Shown here: piece after piece, positions 9,283-18,116 of the stretch | How positions within the stretch are numbered: position 1 is the stretch's first letter | How the letters are laid out: the number at the start of each line of letters is the position of its first letter | Origin: Borrelia hispanica CRI | Lineage (GTDB): Bacteria > Spirochaetota > Spirochaetia > Borreliales > Borreliaceae | Direction: 5' to 3' | Assembly: GCF_000500065.1 (NCBI RefSeq) | Contig: NZ_AYOU01000121.1 | Location: 310,001-374,000 of the forward strand | Length of the DNA: 64,000 bases | The notes under the pieces: generated by a model | Seen by the model: the letters and a program-made list of their open reading frames with translations, nothing else | What the model was told of the DNA's origin: nothing | Database searches by the model: none | Program-made: the position numbers and the translations under genes

Positions 9283-11742
9283 GTGCAGTTATTTAGAACC
9301 TTTATTTTTATAGTTTGTTTTTTATTAGTATTTAATCTGTCTTATTCTCAAGATGGTTATAAGGGTAAGATTATAAAAAATATTGACTTTATTGGGCTTA
9401 AAAATATAAGCGAAGATGATCTTAAAAGTATTTTAAATGTTTATTTGGGTCAGTATTATTCTGATGAACTTTTTGATAAATTACAAGTTGATCTTTATGC
9501 TCTTGATTATTTTGATGGACTTATTCGCCCTGAGTTTAAACTTGATGATGATAAACTTGTAATTGTATTTTTTGTAAAAGAAAAATCGTTAATAAAAAGT
9601 GTTACTTTTGTTGATGATAGTGGAATTTTTTGGAATAGTGAATTACGTGAAAAGTCGAATGTTAAGGTAAAAGAAGCTTTAAATCTTTCAAAAATCAAAA
9701 CAAGTGTTATTAAATTTGAAGAAATGTATCAAGATGCTGGGTATTTTGATGTTGCTGTTACATATGATATTAAAGAAGAGAATAGTTTGGTAAATATTGT
9801 ATTTAAAATTAATGCAGGACCTAAATATATTGTTAAAGAGGTTTCTTTTGAAGGCAATTTGAATTTTAAGAGTCGTATTCTTAGGAAGTATCTTGTATCA
9901 AAACCAGCATCTTTATTCTTTGATGGTAAGTATTTAAAATCAAATATTGATAAAGATAAAATGCGGCTTGAATCTTATTATAAAAATAATGGATACATTA
10001 ATGCGAAAGTTGTAAATAATATTGTAGATATACGTGTTCCTAGTGATTCTAAAAAATTAGAGAGAGAAGTTTACTTAAAATATTTTATTTCAGAGGGTGA
10101 TATTTTTAAATTTGGTAAATTTGAAATTATTGGAAATTTGGTTTTTAAATCGGAAGAATTATTATCTTTAGTTACTTTTAAAGAAGGAGATATTTTCGAT
10201 GAGTCAAAATTTGAACAAGATTTTGCAAAGATTAGAGAGAAGTATTATTCTGATGGTTATATCTTTACAGAGATTATTCCTTCTCAAACTATAAGAGATG
10301 ATTTTGTAGATTATTCTATTAAAATATTAGAAAAAGATAAGGCACATATTGAGTCTATTACTGTTTCAGGTAATAACAAAACAGATTCTCATGTAATACT
10401 TAGAGAAATACCATTAATTGAGGGAGATGTTTTCAGTTTGGAGAGGCTTCGTATGGGAATGCTTAATTTGCAAAGGCTTGGTTATTTTGGAAATGTGATA
10501 CCTGATGTTGTTCCAAGTAATATTGAGGGCTTAATGAAAATAAATTTTGTTGTTGAAGAGAGAGAGACAGCAAGTTTGAGATTTGGTATGAATTTTGGTG
10601 GTATTACTAATTCTTGGTTTCCATTTTCGCTTTTTGGACAGTGGGAACAATCTAATTTTTTAGGTAAAGGATATTCTCTTTCAGTAAGGCTTAATCTTGC
10701 TTTTTCTGAACAAAGTATTCGGTTGATGTTTGAAGATAATTGGTTTATGCAAACTAGATGGACTATTGGGGGGTTTTTTGATTTGTCACATTCTGTGAAT
10801 ACCGCTTATCAAGATATTAATGGTCCTATATTTATAGGTAAAAAAGAGGTTCCAGATCCTTTTGTAAGTTGGGAAGCATATAATAATGCTAAAAATTTTT
10901 CTGATTTTAATATTATGAATTATTCTTTGACCAAGTTTAGTATTAGTGGATTTACTGGCTATGCTTTTTCTAATTATCTTGGAAAGCAGTCATTTATTGG
11001 AACTATTCAGACAGCTTTAAAATATGTATATTATGATGATAATGTTAATAGACCTTCAAATTATTATTTGAGAGATAATTATAATACTATTAGATTTGAA
11101 AATTCTTTGGGAATTAGTGTTGCGTGGGATACGAGAAATTCTCAGTCTTTATCTAATAATGGTTTTTTATTTAAACAACAATTTGATTTTTTTGGTGGAT
11201 TTTTATTTGGACAAAGTCATTTTTCAAAATCCACAACAACTTTTGAGAGATATTTTTCTCTGTTAGGTTATCAAGATGTTTTTAGTCCGTTTATCGATTT
11301 AATCTTGACTTTTAGAAGTATTTATTCAAATATTTTGCCACCACTTGGAAATGGTTTTGAAATAGAGATACAGCCGCATCATCTTTTGGTTATTAGTGAA
11401 AATTTTATGGTTGCTAGGGGATGGGGAACTTTGAGTAATATTTATAGTTCTTTTGTAAATACTATTCAGTTATCAATGCCTTTAATTAAAAATATTGTGG
11501 TTTGGGATATTTTATTTTTAGATATGGCTTCTTATGCTCTTGAAGGACAAAAAAATGCTTTATTTGTGCCTTTTAGTAATTTTATTTTTAGTTGGGGATC
11601 TGGGATTAGATTTGTTTTACCTCAAATACCTTTGTCCTTTATGATGGCTTATCCATTTTATTTTGATAATGGGAGTATTAATAGATATTATAATTATTTG
11701 GGAGGATTTCGATTTTTCTTAGCTATTGATATGAGATACTGA
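9283..11742 (+). CDS. bamA: BamA/Omp85 outer membrane assembly protein
   Basis: An 819-residue Omp85 protein that inserts beta-barrel proteins into the outer membrane. It has a signal peptide (MQLFRTFIFIVCFLLVFNLSYSQ when GTG is read as Met), then about five POTRA repeats over roughly residues 30-430 (for example the IESITVSGNNKT start of the last one), then a C-terminal barrel. The lid-loop motif appears as ARGWG, and the final strand ends FFLAIDMRY. The start is GTG 9283 with GAGGGG six bases upstream; an earlier frame start at 9220 lies inside tamB and would spoil the signal peptide. It is followed by the periplasmic chaperone gene skp. Confidence 0.95.
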   Translation: MQLFRTFIFIVCFLLVFNLSYSQDGYKGKIIKNIDFIGLKNISEDDLKSILNVYLGQYYSDELFDKLQVDLYALDYFDGLIRPEFKLDDDKLVIVFFVKEKSLIKSVTFVDDSGIFWNSELREKSNVKVKEALNLSKIKTSVIKFEEMYQDAGYFDVAVTYDIKEENSLVNIVFKINAGPKYIVKEVSFEGNLNFKSRILRKYLVSKPASLFFDGKYLKSNIDKDKMRLESYYKNNGYINAKVVNNIVDIRVPSDSKKLEREVYLKYFISEGDIFKFGKFEIIGNLVFKSEELLSLVTFKEGDIFDESKFEQDFAKIREKYYSDGYIFTEIIPSQTIRDDFVDYSIKILEKDKAHIESITVSGNNKTDSHVILREIPLIEGDVFSLERLRMGMLNLQRLGYFGNVIPDVVPSNIEGLMKINFVVEERETASLRFGMNFGGITNSWFPFSLFGQWEQSNFLGKGYSLSVRLNLAFSEQSIRLMFEDNWFMQTRWTIGGFFDLSHSVNTAYQDINGPIFIGKKEVPDPFVSWEAYNNAKNFSDFNIMNYSLTKFSISGFTGYAFSNYLGKQSFIGTIQTALKYVYYDDNVNRPSNYYLRDNYNTIRFENSLGISVAWDTRNSQSLSNNGFLFKQQFDFFGGFLFGQSHFSKSTTTFERYFSLLGYQDVFSPFIDLILTFRSIYSNILPPLGNGFEIEIQPHHLLVISENFMVARGWGTLSNIYSSFVNTIQLSMPLIKNIVVWDILFLDMASYALEGQKNALFVPFSNFIFSWGSGIRFVLPQIPLSFMMAYPFYFDNGSINRYYNYLGGFRFFLAIDMRY

Positions 11743-11773
11743 TATAATTTAGGTAATTTTATAGGGAGGTTTT

Positions 11774-12292
11774 ATGGCTTTCATTGTATTTTTATTTACA
11801 TGTTTTTTTCCGTTAAATCTTTTGTCACTTAATGTTACAAAGATTGGTATTGTGGATTTTGAGAAAGTTGTAATTGGGTTTTTAAGTCCTCAATTAAAGT
11901 CTAACCTTGAACAGTTGAAAAATCATTATCAAGAGCGAATTGATACTTTGAATTCTGAGATTAAAGATTTAAGGAAAATGTATGATGATTCTATGGAGAT
12001 ACATGATTTAGATAATGCTAAATTATATGGTAATCAGTATAATTTAAAGATTGATGAACTTAAAAAACTTAAAAATTTGGCGAAAAGTAATTTTGAACAA
12101 CAAAAACAAATTAATATAAACAGCTTAAATAATGATGGAATACTTTGGAGTAAGATACTTAAGAGTATTCAACACGTTGCAGAAACCAGTGGTATTTCTT
12201 TGGTTATGAAAAAGGATAATCCTTATATTCTTTATTATAATAGTACAGTTGATATAACGGATGATGTTGTTAAGTATTTAAATGAACAATAG
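11774..12292 (+). CDS. skp: Skp/OmpH family periplasmic chaperone
   Basis: A 172-residue OmpH/Skp-like protein. It begins with a signal sequence (FIVFLFTCFFPLNLLSL), then the characteristic IGIVDFEKVV strand, a long charged coiled coil (roughly residues 40-115, rich in Lys/Glu/Leu/Asn) forming the tentacle, and a C-terminal VVKYLNEQ helix. Skp binds unfolded outer membrane proteins in the periplasm and hands them to BamA, whose gene lies 31 bases upstream. ATG 11774 has AGGGAGG at ideal spacing. The Cys in the signal region (FTC) could in principle be a lipobox, but the family is normally soluble. Confidence 0.88.
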   Translation: MAFIVFLFTCFFPLNLLSLNVTKIGIVDFEKVVIGFLSPQLKSNLEQLKNHYQERIDTLNSEIKDLRKMYDDSMEIHDLDNAKLYGNQYNLKIDELKKLKNLAKSNFEQQKQININSLNNDGILWSKILKSIQHVAETSGISLVMKKDNPYILYYNSTVDITDDVVKYLNEQ

Positions 12293-12322
12293 TGTATTGT
12301 TATAATATGTTTTTGTTTAATT

Positions 12323-12832
12323 TTAATTGCTATTTTCTTTTTTAAGTCTTCTAATTAGAGTACAAAATTCTTTTTTGTTGTCTCTATTTAGGCTTGAAAG
12401 TAAAATATGTGATTTTAGCATAGATTTAAATATTGTGTTTTTATGTGTGTTAAAACAAAAATATTCTTGCATATCACTTTTATGTAATTTTTCTTTTCTA
12501 TTTTCTATTTTTAATATTTTTTCAAGACCAAGCGATCTTAAGTTTTGAAGTGCTTCTTTACTAGAATTTATTATTTTGAAATTTTTTTTATGCTCATTGC
12601 TTTTATTGTCAATATATAGCAATACTCCCATAAAAGTTGAATCTAAATATTGAGTTTCAGATAAATCTATATATAAATTATTTATTTTATCATTGTTATT
12701 AATAAATGTATTTTTAATGAATGTTTTAAAATTAACAGAATATAATGCTGTGAATCTGTTAATTAGCTTTATGAAAATAGAATCGCCTTTACACACGTAA
12801 AAGACATTGCTTTGAGAAGTATCTTTTTCCAT
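12323..12832 (-). CDS. STAS-domain protein, SpoIIAA-like
   Basis: A 169-residue cytoplasmic protein whose first 110 residues fit a STAS (anti-sigma-factor antagonist) domain: a central strand NLYIDLSETQYLDSTFMGVLLYI followed by FKIINSS and LRSLGLEKILKI. In SpoIIAA the phosphorylated Ser lies in MDSSG; here the aligned residues are Asp64-Ser65-Thr66, so Thr66 takes the phospho-acceptor place. A Lys/Asn-rich tail of about 50 residues follows. No cognate kinase or phosphatase is in the window, so the partner is unknown. It is divergent from mutS with overlapping promoters and converges on skp, 30 bases away. Confidence 0.78.
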   Translation of the reverse strand: MEKDTSQSNVFYVCKGDSIFIKLINRFTALYSVNFKTFIKNTFINNNDKINNLYIDLSETQYLDSTFMGVLLYIDNKSNEHKKNFKIINSSKEALQNLRSLGLEKILKIENRKEKLHKSDMQEYFCFNTHKNTIFKSMLKSHILLSSLNRDNKKEFCTLIRRLKKENSN

Positions 12833-12855
12833 TTTTCATTCTTTTGATATTTTTA

Positions 12856-12884
12856 AGTATATTGTAAAGTTTTAATAATATCAA
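12856..12884 (-). promoter_or_regulatory. Promoter of the STAS gene
   Basis: On the minus strand, TTGATA (12884-12879) and TATACT (12861-12856) are separated by 17 bases, each one mismatch from the sigma-70 consensus. The inferred start of transcription is near 12849, about 17 bases before the ATG at 12832. It overlaps the mutS promoter on the other strand almost completely. Confidence 0.6.
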
Positions 12885-12891
12885 TTATAAT
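12862..12891 (+). promoter_or_regulatory. Promoter of mutS
   Basis: TTGTAA (12862-12867) and a perfect TATAAT (12886-12891) are separated by 18 bases. Transcription would start near 12898, leaving a leader of only about nine bases with no Shine-Dalgarno sequence before ATG 12907. Confidence 0.55.
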
Positions 12892-12906
12892 TTTAGTGTT
12901 ATCTAT

Positions 12907-15492
12907 ATGAAAAAAGATATTACGCCGATGATGAGGCAGTATTTAGATATTAAAGACAAATATAAAGATTCTATTCTATTTTTTAGAGTAGGTAGTTTTT
13001 ATGAGATGTTTTTTGATGATGCTATAGAAGGAAGTAAGCTTTTAGGTTTAACTTTGACTAAAAGAGAAAATGTCCCTATGTGTGGGGTGCCTTGTCATAC
13101 AAGCAGAGAATATATTAAAAAATTAATTTTGCTTGATAGGAAGGTTGCAATTTGTGAACAAGGATTGCAAACTGAGCCTAAGGGTCCATTAGAAAGAGAA
13201 GTTGTTGAAGTTATAAGTCCTGGTGTTGTGATTGATGAGGATTTTTTACAAGATGATGTTAATAATTATTTAGTAGCTATTAGTGATTATAAGGATTATT
13301 GTTCATTTTCTTATATAGATTTATCAACATCTAAGCTAGGAATTATTTTTTATAAAGGAAATTTTTTAGAAAAGTTAAGACGTGATATTGAAAAATATTC
13401 TCCAAAGGAAATAATAGTTTCTGATGATTTTTACTATGAATATTTAGAAAAGCTTGTTCTTGATCGATTTTTAGTTAATAAAGTTCCTAGTTGGCATTTA
13501 GATAAGGATATTGCTATTAAATCATTGAAAGAACATTTTAATGTTGTTAGTTTAAGTGTTCTTGGTTTTATAGAGAGTGAGCCTTATTACATTTCATCTT
13601 TTTTAATAATAGATTACATAAAGAACAATTTAAAAAATTTATTGATTAATATTGATACGATTAATATTAATAATGATTCTGATTATATGTTTCTTGATGA
13701 TGTTACTCAGATAAATCTTGAACTTGTAAAAAATAATAATGATTTGACAGTTTGCTATTCTCTTTATTCAGTGTTGAATGATTGTAAGACACCAATGGGA
13801 AAGAGACTTTTAAGAGAGTATATATTAAATCCTCTTTTGGATATTGGTGCAATTAATAATAGATTATTTCATGTAGACTTTTTAAGTAATAATGTTAATT
13901 TAAGCATGCAATTGAGAAATATTCTTAGTGATGTTTGGGATATTGAGAGAATAATATCAAGACTTCAGATGAGAAAATATGTAAAAAAAGATTTTTTGTT
14001 TATTAAAGAAACTTTGTTGGCATTTTTTTCAGTGAAAGAATTACTTAATGAACATTCTTTTAATTATTGGATATTTGATGTTAATGATGAAACCAGCATA
14101 ATGGAAGTTTATTCTTTAATTGATAGTTCTATTTCAAATGAACAAGATGAACTTATAAAACATGGGTATAATGTTAAGATTGATCGTTTAAGAGAAATTA
14201 AAAATAATGCAAGTAAGTATATTGATGATTATCTTAATTTTGAGAGAGATTTTAATAAAATTAATAGTCTTAAGATCAAGAAAACTAACATTAAAGGTTT
14301 GTTTTTTGAGGTTACAAAAAGTTATTATGGACAAGTTCCATCTCACTTTATAGAGAGTCAGAATTTAAATTCTGCTAAGAGATACAAAACCAACAAACTT
14401 ATTGAACTTGAGCGAGATATTAATGATGCTGAAGATAATTTGTTAGCTTTTGAGCAGGAAATTTTTGATGAGATAGCTTTAAGAGTTGTTAAATATAGTG
14501 TCATTATTAAAAAAATTGCTGAGTTTTTTGCGTATATCGATGTAATTGCAAATTTTGCATATTTGGCTAGAAAAAATGAATATGTAAGACCTATTTTGAC
14601 AAATAATAAAGAAATTATTCTTGAGTGTGCTAGACATCCTGTTGTTGAGCATTATATGAGAGGCGTTGGATCTTTTACTAAAAATTCTGTCAAAATTAAT
14701 AGTGAGAAATATTTTTGTTTGATTACTGGCCCTAATATGGCAGGAAAATCAACTTATTTGCGTCAGACTGCGTTAATTGTTTTAATGAGTCATATTGGAT
14801 CTTTCGTGCCTGCTAGTAAGGCGATAATAGGGGTTACAGATAAGATTTTTTGTAGAATAGGTGCAAGTGACAATATTGCTAAAGGTGAATCTACGTTTTT
14901 AGTAGAAATGAATGAGACGGCTAATATTTTAAGGAATGCAACTCAAAATAGTTTAATTATTATGGATGAAGTTGGTAGAGGTACTAGTACTAATGATGGA
15001 CTTGCTATTGCCTATTCAATTGTTGAATATATTTTAAAGCATATTAAGGCTAGGAGTTTATTTGCAACTCATTTTCATGAACTATCAGCTATTAATCATG
15101 ATTCTTTTGTGAATCTTTCAATGAAAATAGAGCAACAAGGGGATGAACTTATTTTTTTAAGGGAGGTCGAAGAGAAACCCTCTCTTAATTCTTATGGGAT
15201 TTATGTTGCTCAAATAGCTGGCATACCTTTAGAAGTTGTAAAAAGAGCTAATATTATTCTTAAGAGTTTGGCTAGTCGAGAACATTTTTGTATATCTAAT
15301 TTTACTACTATGACTTCTGTTATTGATGAGAAATTACCAGAAAAAAGTTTAAATTATCAGTCTGAACATAAGTCTGAACTTAATGCTTATTTTGAACTTC
15401 AGAATTTTATCTCTCAAATAAATATTAATAGTATTACTCCTTTTCAAGCAATGAATCTGTTAAATGAAATAATATTAAGAATTAAAACTTAA
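12907..15492 (+). CDS. mutS: DNA mismatch repair ATPase MutS
   Basis: An 861-residue MutS1. The mismatch-reading Phe-X-Glu motif is near the N-terminus (VGSFYEMFFDDA). The C-terminal ATPase has Walker A GPNMAGKST, the ABC signature (GESTFLVEMNETANIL), Walker B LIIMDEVGRGTSTNDG and the ATHFHEL switch. Length is normal. The ATG at 12907 opens with KKDITPMMRQYLDIK, the usual MutS start. No Shine-Dalgarno sequence is visible and the predicted leader is very short. comF follows within a few bases. It recognises base mismatches and recruits MutL, which is not in this window. Confidence 0.97.
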   Translation: MKKDITPMMRQYLDIKDKYKDSILFFRVGSFYEMFFDDAIEGSKLLGLTLTKRENVPMCGVPCHTSREYIKKLILLDRKVAICEQGLQTEPKGPLEREVVEVISPGVVIDEDFLQDDVNNYLVAISDYKDYCSFSYIDLSTSKLGIIFYKGNFLEKLRRDIEKYSPKEIIVSDDFYYEYLEKLVLDRFLVNKVPSWHLDKDIAIKSLKEHFNVVSLSVLGFIESEPYYISSFLIIDYIKNNLKNLLINIDTININNDSDYMFLDDVTQINLELVKNNNDLTVCYSLYSVLNDCKTPMGKRLLREYILNPLLDIGAINNRLFHVDFLSNNVNLSMQLRNILSDVWDIERIISRLQMRKYVKKDFLFIKETLLAFFSVKELLNEHSFNYWIFDVNDETSIMEVYSLIDSSISNEQDELIKHGYNVKIDRLREIKNNASKYIDDYLNFERDFNKINSLKIKKTNIKGLFFEVTKSYYGQVPSHFIESQNLNSAKRYKTNKLIELERDINDAEDNLLAFEQEIFDEIALRVVKYSVIIKKIAEFFAYIDVIANFAYLARKNEYVRPILTNNKEIILECARHPVVEHYMRGVGSFTKNSVKINSEKYFCLITGPNMAGKSTYLRQTALIVLMSHIGSFVPASKAIIGVTDKIFCRIGASDNIAKGESTFLVEMNETANILRNATQNSLIIMDEVGRGTSTNDGLAIAYSIVEYILKHIKARSLFATHFHELSAINHDSFVNLSMKIEQQGDELIFLREVEEKPSLNSYGIYVAQIAGIPLEVVKRANIILKSLASREHFCISNFTTMTSVIDEKLPEKSLNYQSEHKSELNAYFELQNFISQININSITPFQAMNLLNEIILRIKT

Positions 15493-15502
15493 GATCGTGT
15501 CA

Positions 15503-16108
15503 ATGTGGAATTGGACTGTTTTAAAAAGTATATTTTTTCCTTTTTGTTCTTGTTGTCATAGAAATTATGTTTATTTAAATTCCCTTTGCAAGCAGTGCGT
15601 TACTTTGTTTCATTTTGATATTAAGTTGAGAGATGATATTTGGTATTTTTTTGAATATAAAGATGAATATAAAAAATTAATTCTTGCTTATAAGAGTGAT
15701 GGACAAAAATTACTTGGTAAATTTTTTGCAAATATAATTTTTCAATTTTTAATGAATATTGATTTTGATTTGGTTGTGAGTGTTCCTTGTAGTTTTAAAA
15801 GAAATTTTTTTTATGATTTTGATCATATGGAATATATTGGTAATTTATTATCTAAGAGAGGGGTAAATTATATCAATATTTTTAAACGAGGTTTGGGTAG
15901 GAGTCAAAAGTTATTACGTGGAAATTTGAGATATACTAATTTAGAGAATAAGATTACGTTAAGATCTAAATATAAATATATGAAATTTAAAAGAATCGTG
16001 CTTATTGATGATATTGTGACAACCGGAACATCTATGACGTTTTGTGAGAATATTCTCATAAAGAATGGGTTTTATAATGTGATAAAACTGTCAATTGCTA
16101 GAGTTTAG
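15503..16108 (+). CDS. comF: ComF family phosphoribosyltransferase-like protein
   Basis: About 201 residues, with an N-terminal Cys cluster (CSCCHRNYVYLNSLCKQC, probably zinc-binding) and a C-terminal phosphoribosyltransferase fold with the PRPP loop IVLIDDIVTTGTSM. In naturally competent bacteria ComF takes part in DNA uptake, but such genes are widespread in non-competent species, so the role here is open. The start could be GTG 15497 or ATG 15503; AAGA eight bases before ATG 15503 slightly favours the latter. The gene is transcribed directly behind mutS and is followed by a strong terminator. Confidence 0.82.
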   Translation: MWNWTVLKSIFFPFCSCCHRNYVYLNSLCKQCVTLFHFDIKLRDDIWYFFEYKDEYKKLILAYKSDGQKLLGKFFANIIFQFLMNIDFDLVVSVPCSFKRNFFYDFDHMEYIGNLLSKRGVNYINIFKRGLGRSQKLLRGNLRYTNLENKITLRSKYKYMKFKRIVLIDDIVTTGTSMTFCENILIKNGFYNVIKLSIARV

Positions 16109-16151
16109 TTGATGATTAGTGTATTGACATTTGTTGACATTAATGTTACAT

Positions 16152-16179
16152 TTGACTTGGATTGATTATTTTATTTAAT
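16152..16179 (+). promoter_or_regulatory. Promoter of the rimP-nusA-infB operon
   Basis: TTGACT (16152-16157), 16-base spacer, TTTAAT (16174-16179); each hexamer is one mismatch from consensus. The start site would fall near 16186, inside the left arm of the comF terminator, so the new transcript would begin with half the hairpin missing. Two further TTGACA hexamers lie upstream at 16124 and 16134 without good -10 partners. Confidence 0.5.
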
Positions 16180-16211
16180 AAGGTTCTTTTAAAAAGAGCC
16201 TTATTCTTTTT
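16177..16211 (+). terminator. Rho-independent terminator after comF
   Basis: AATAAGGTTCT pairs with AGAGCCTTATT (one G-U pair) around a short A/T loop, followed by CTTTTT. It is 70 bases after the comF stop and ends one base before the rimP Shine-Dalgarno sequence. Confidence 0.85.
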
Positions 16212-16221
16212 AGGAATGTGA

Positions 16222-16653
16222 TTGGTTAAAATTTCTGATAATAGTGAAATTTATAATTTAATAAAGGATGTAACCTATCTATTAGGAATCTCAATTATAG
16301 AAATTAATACTTTTAGAAGAAGAGATGAATTTAAAATACAGATAGTTCTTTATAAGAGTGATAATTTCGGTGTTGATATGCTTTGTGATTTACATAAAAT
16401 GATTTTATTGAAATTGGAAGCGGTTCTTAAATATAATGTTAGTTTAGAAATCTCTACGCCTGGAATAAATAGAAAAATTAAGAGTGATAGAGAGTTTAAG
16501 ATTTTTGAGGGTAAAAAAATCAAATTGATGTTAAATAATGATTTTGAAGAAGGTTTTATCTTAAGAGCAGAGAGGGATGGTTTTATTTTTAAAACGGAGT
16601 ATAAAGAAGTAAAAATTCTTTATAGCAATGTTAAGAAGGCTAAATTGTCTTAA
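16222..16653 (+). CDS. rimP: Ribosome maturation factor RimP
   Basis: A 143-residue protein of the RimP (DUF150) family, needed for 30S subunit maturation. Recognisable parts are the N-terminal alpha/beta domain ([26 protein letters not shown]), the [29 protein letters not shown] segment that matches the family's EVSSPGLDRPL region, and a C-terminal SH3-like barrel. The start is TTG 16222: an in-frame stop lies immediately before it, and AGGA is six bases upstream. Its placement directly before nusA is the standard bacterial arrangement. It heads the operon rimP-nusA-infB-rbfA-truB. Confidence 0.92.
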   Translation: MVKISDNSEIYNLIKDVTYLLGISIIEINTFRRRDEFKIQIVLYKSDNFGVDMLCDLHKMILLKLEAVLKYNVSLEISTPGINRKIKSDREFKIFEGKKIKLMLNNDFEEGFILRAERDGFIFKTEYKEVKILYSNVKKAKLS

Positions 16654-16666
16654 AGGAGTCTTGGAT

Positions 16667-18112
16667 ATGATAAAGGGTACTGGTCAAATGATTGCCAATA
16701 TTGCTAGTGAGCGGGGAATGAGTATAGATGCTATTAGGAAGACGGTTAGAGAATCGGTAATAATAGCTTATAAGAAATATTTTGGAACAAGTGATAATGC
16801 TTTAATTAAGTTTGATGATAATACTGGGGACTTAATAGTTTATTCTAAGAAGAAGGTTGTGGATGAAGTTAAAAATAATGTGATGGAGATATTAGTAGAT
16901 GATGCTAAAACATTTGAACTTGTAGATAATGAATATGTTTATGTTGAAATTAATCCTAAAATTTTTGATAGACTGTCAATTCAGGTTGCTAAACAAAGAA
17001 CTAAGAGTGATTTGCAGGGAATTGAGGATAATGAACTTTATTTAGAATTTAAGCACAAATTACATAAAATTGTTATTGGTTATGTTCAACAAAATCGAAA
17101 TGGAGATCTTTATGTTAATCTTGGTAGTACAGATGGTGTTATTCCTAAGAAATATCAGTCTCCAAGAGAAGTTTATAGTCTTAATGATAAAGTTCGAGTT
17201 CTTGTTTATAGTGTTAAAAAAGGAAGGAATGGGATAGAGGTAATTTTGTCAAGAACCCATCCTAAATTTATTGAGGAATTACTTGCTCTTGAAATTCCTG
17301 AGATTGAAGAGGGAATTATTAAGATACATAAAATAGTAAGGGACCCAGGTTATAGAACTAAAGTAGCTGTTTATTCTGAGAAAGAAGAAGTCGATTCTGT
17401 GGGTCCTTGTATTGGACAAAAGGGTGTTAGAATTCAGTCAATAATTAAAGAACTTGAAGGAGAAAAAATAGATATTATTCCTTATTCTAAAGATATTAAG
17501 GAGTTTATTAAAGATTCTTTAACTCCAGCTAAGATAGATAATGTGTATATTATTGATGAAGATTTGCATAAGGCATTAGTTGTTGTAAGTGATGAGCAAC
17601 TTTCGCTTGCAATAGGTAAAATGGGACAAAATGTTAGACTTGCAAATAGGCTTCTTGATTGGGCAATTGATGTTAAAACTAGTAGTCAATTTGCTGAAAT
17701 GAAGGCAAGTGGAGAGTTTAAGCAAGATACTTTTGAAATGTTTGACAAAATTATTCAGGATAATGTTCAGGAAGATGAATTTGAAGAGATAAACAAAATT
17801 AGTGAACTTAAAGTTCTTGATGATGATATTGTTGCCAAATTGATTCAAAGAGATCTTGATGATATTGATAATTTTTTAAATGCCAGTGAAGATAAGCTTT
17901 TTGAGTTAGGAATAACTTATGAAAAGCAAGAAGAGATAAATAAAATATTAAAAGAAGGAATGGTAATAATTTCTAATGACGATGAATCTGTTGAGGGTGT
18001 GAAAGATGAGGAAGATTTACTTTGTCCTGAGTGTGGTACTGTTATTAATGAAAATATGACTTTTTGTCCGGGTTGTAAGATAGGGCTTAGTTTTGAATTT
18101 GAAGAGGAGTAA
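16667..18112 (+). CDS. nusA: Transcription factor NusA with C-terminal zinc ribbon
   Basis: 481 residues. In order: NusA N-terminal RNA polymerase-binding domain, S1 domain (about 135-200, KIVIGYVQQNRNGDLYVNLG), KH1 and KH2 (VGPCIGQKGVRIQSI; SLAIGKMGQNVRLANRLLDW), a helical region (DDIVAKLIQRDLDDIDNFL) resembling a helix-hairpin-helix, and a terminal CPECG...CPGC zinc ribbon with Cys453, 456, 467 and 470. That ribbon is not found in E. coli or B. subtilis NusA. ATG 16667 is chosen because AAGGAG lies eight bases upstream; earlier frame starts are inside rimP. It controls pausing, termination and antitermination. Confidence 0.95.
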   Translation: MIKGTGQMIANIASERGMSIDAIRKTVRESVIIAYKKYFGTSDNALIKFDDNTGDLIVYSKKKVVDEVKNNVMEILVDDAKTFELVDNEYVYVEINPKIFDRLSIQVAKQRTKSDLQGIEDNELYLEFKHKLHKIVIGYVQQNRNGDLYVNLGSTDGVIPKKYQSPREVYSLNDKVRVLVYSVKKGRNGIEVILSRTHPKFIEELLALEIPEIEEGIIKIHKIVRDPGYRTKVAVYSEKEEVDSVGPCIGQKGVRIQSIIKELEGEKIDIIPYSKDIKEFIKDSLTPAKIDNVYIIDEDLHKALVVVSDEQLSLAIGKMGQNVRLANRLLDWAIDVKTSSQFAEMKASGEFKQDTFEMFDKIIQDNVQEDEFEEINKISELKVLDDDIVAKLIQRDLDDIDNFLNASEDKLFELGITYEKQEEINKILKEGMVIISNDDESVEGVKDEEDLLCPECGTVINENMTFCPGCKIGLSFEFEEE

Positions 18113-18116
18113 TAGT

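Noticed and set aside
16124-16139. Two TTGACA hexamers as additional promoters of rimP
   Set aside because: No -10 hexamer at 16-18 bases from either; kept only as a note on possible operator sequence.
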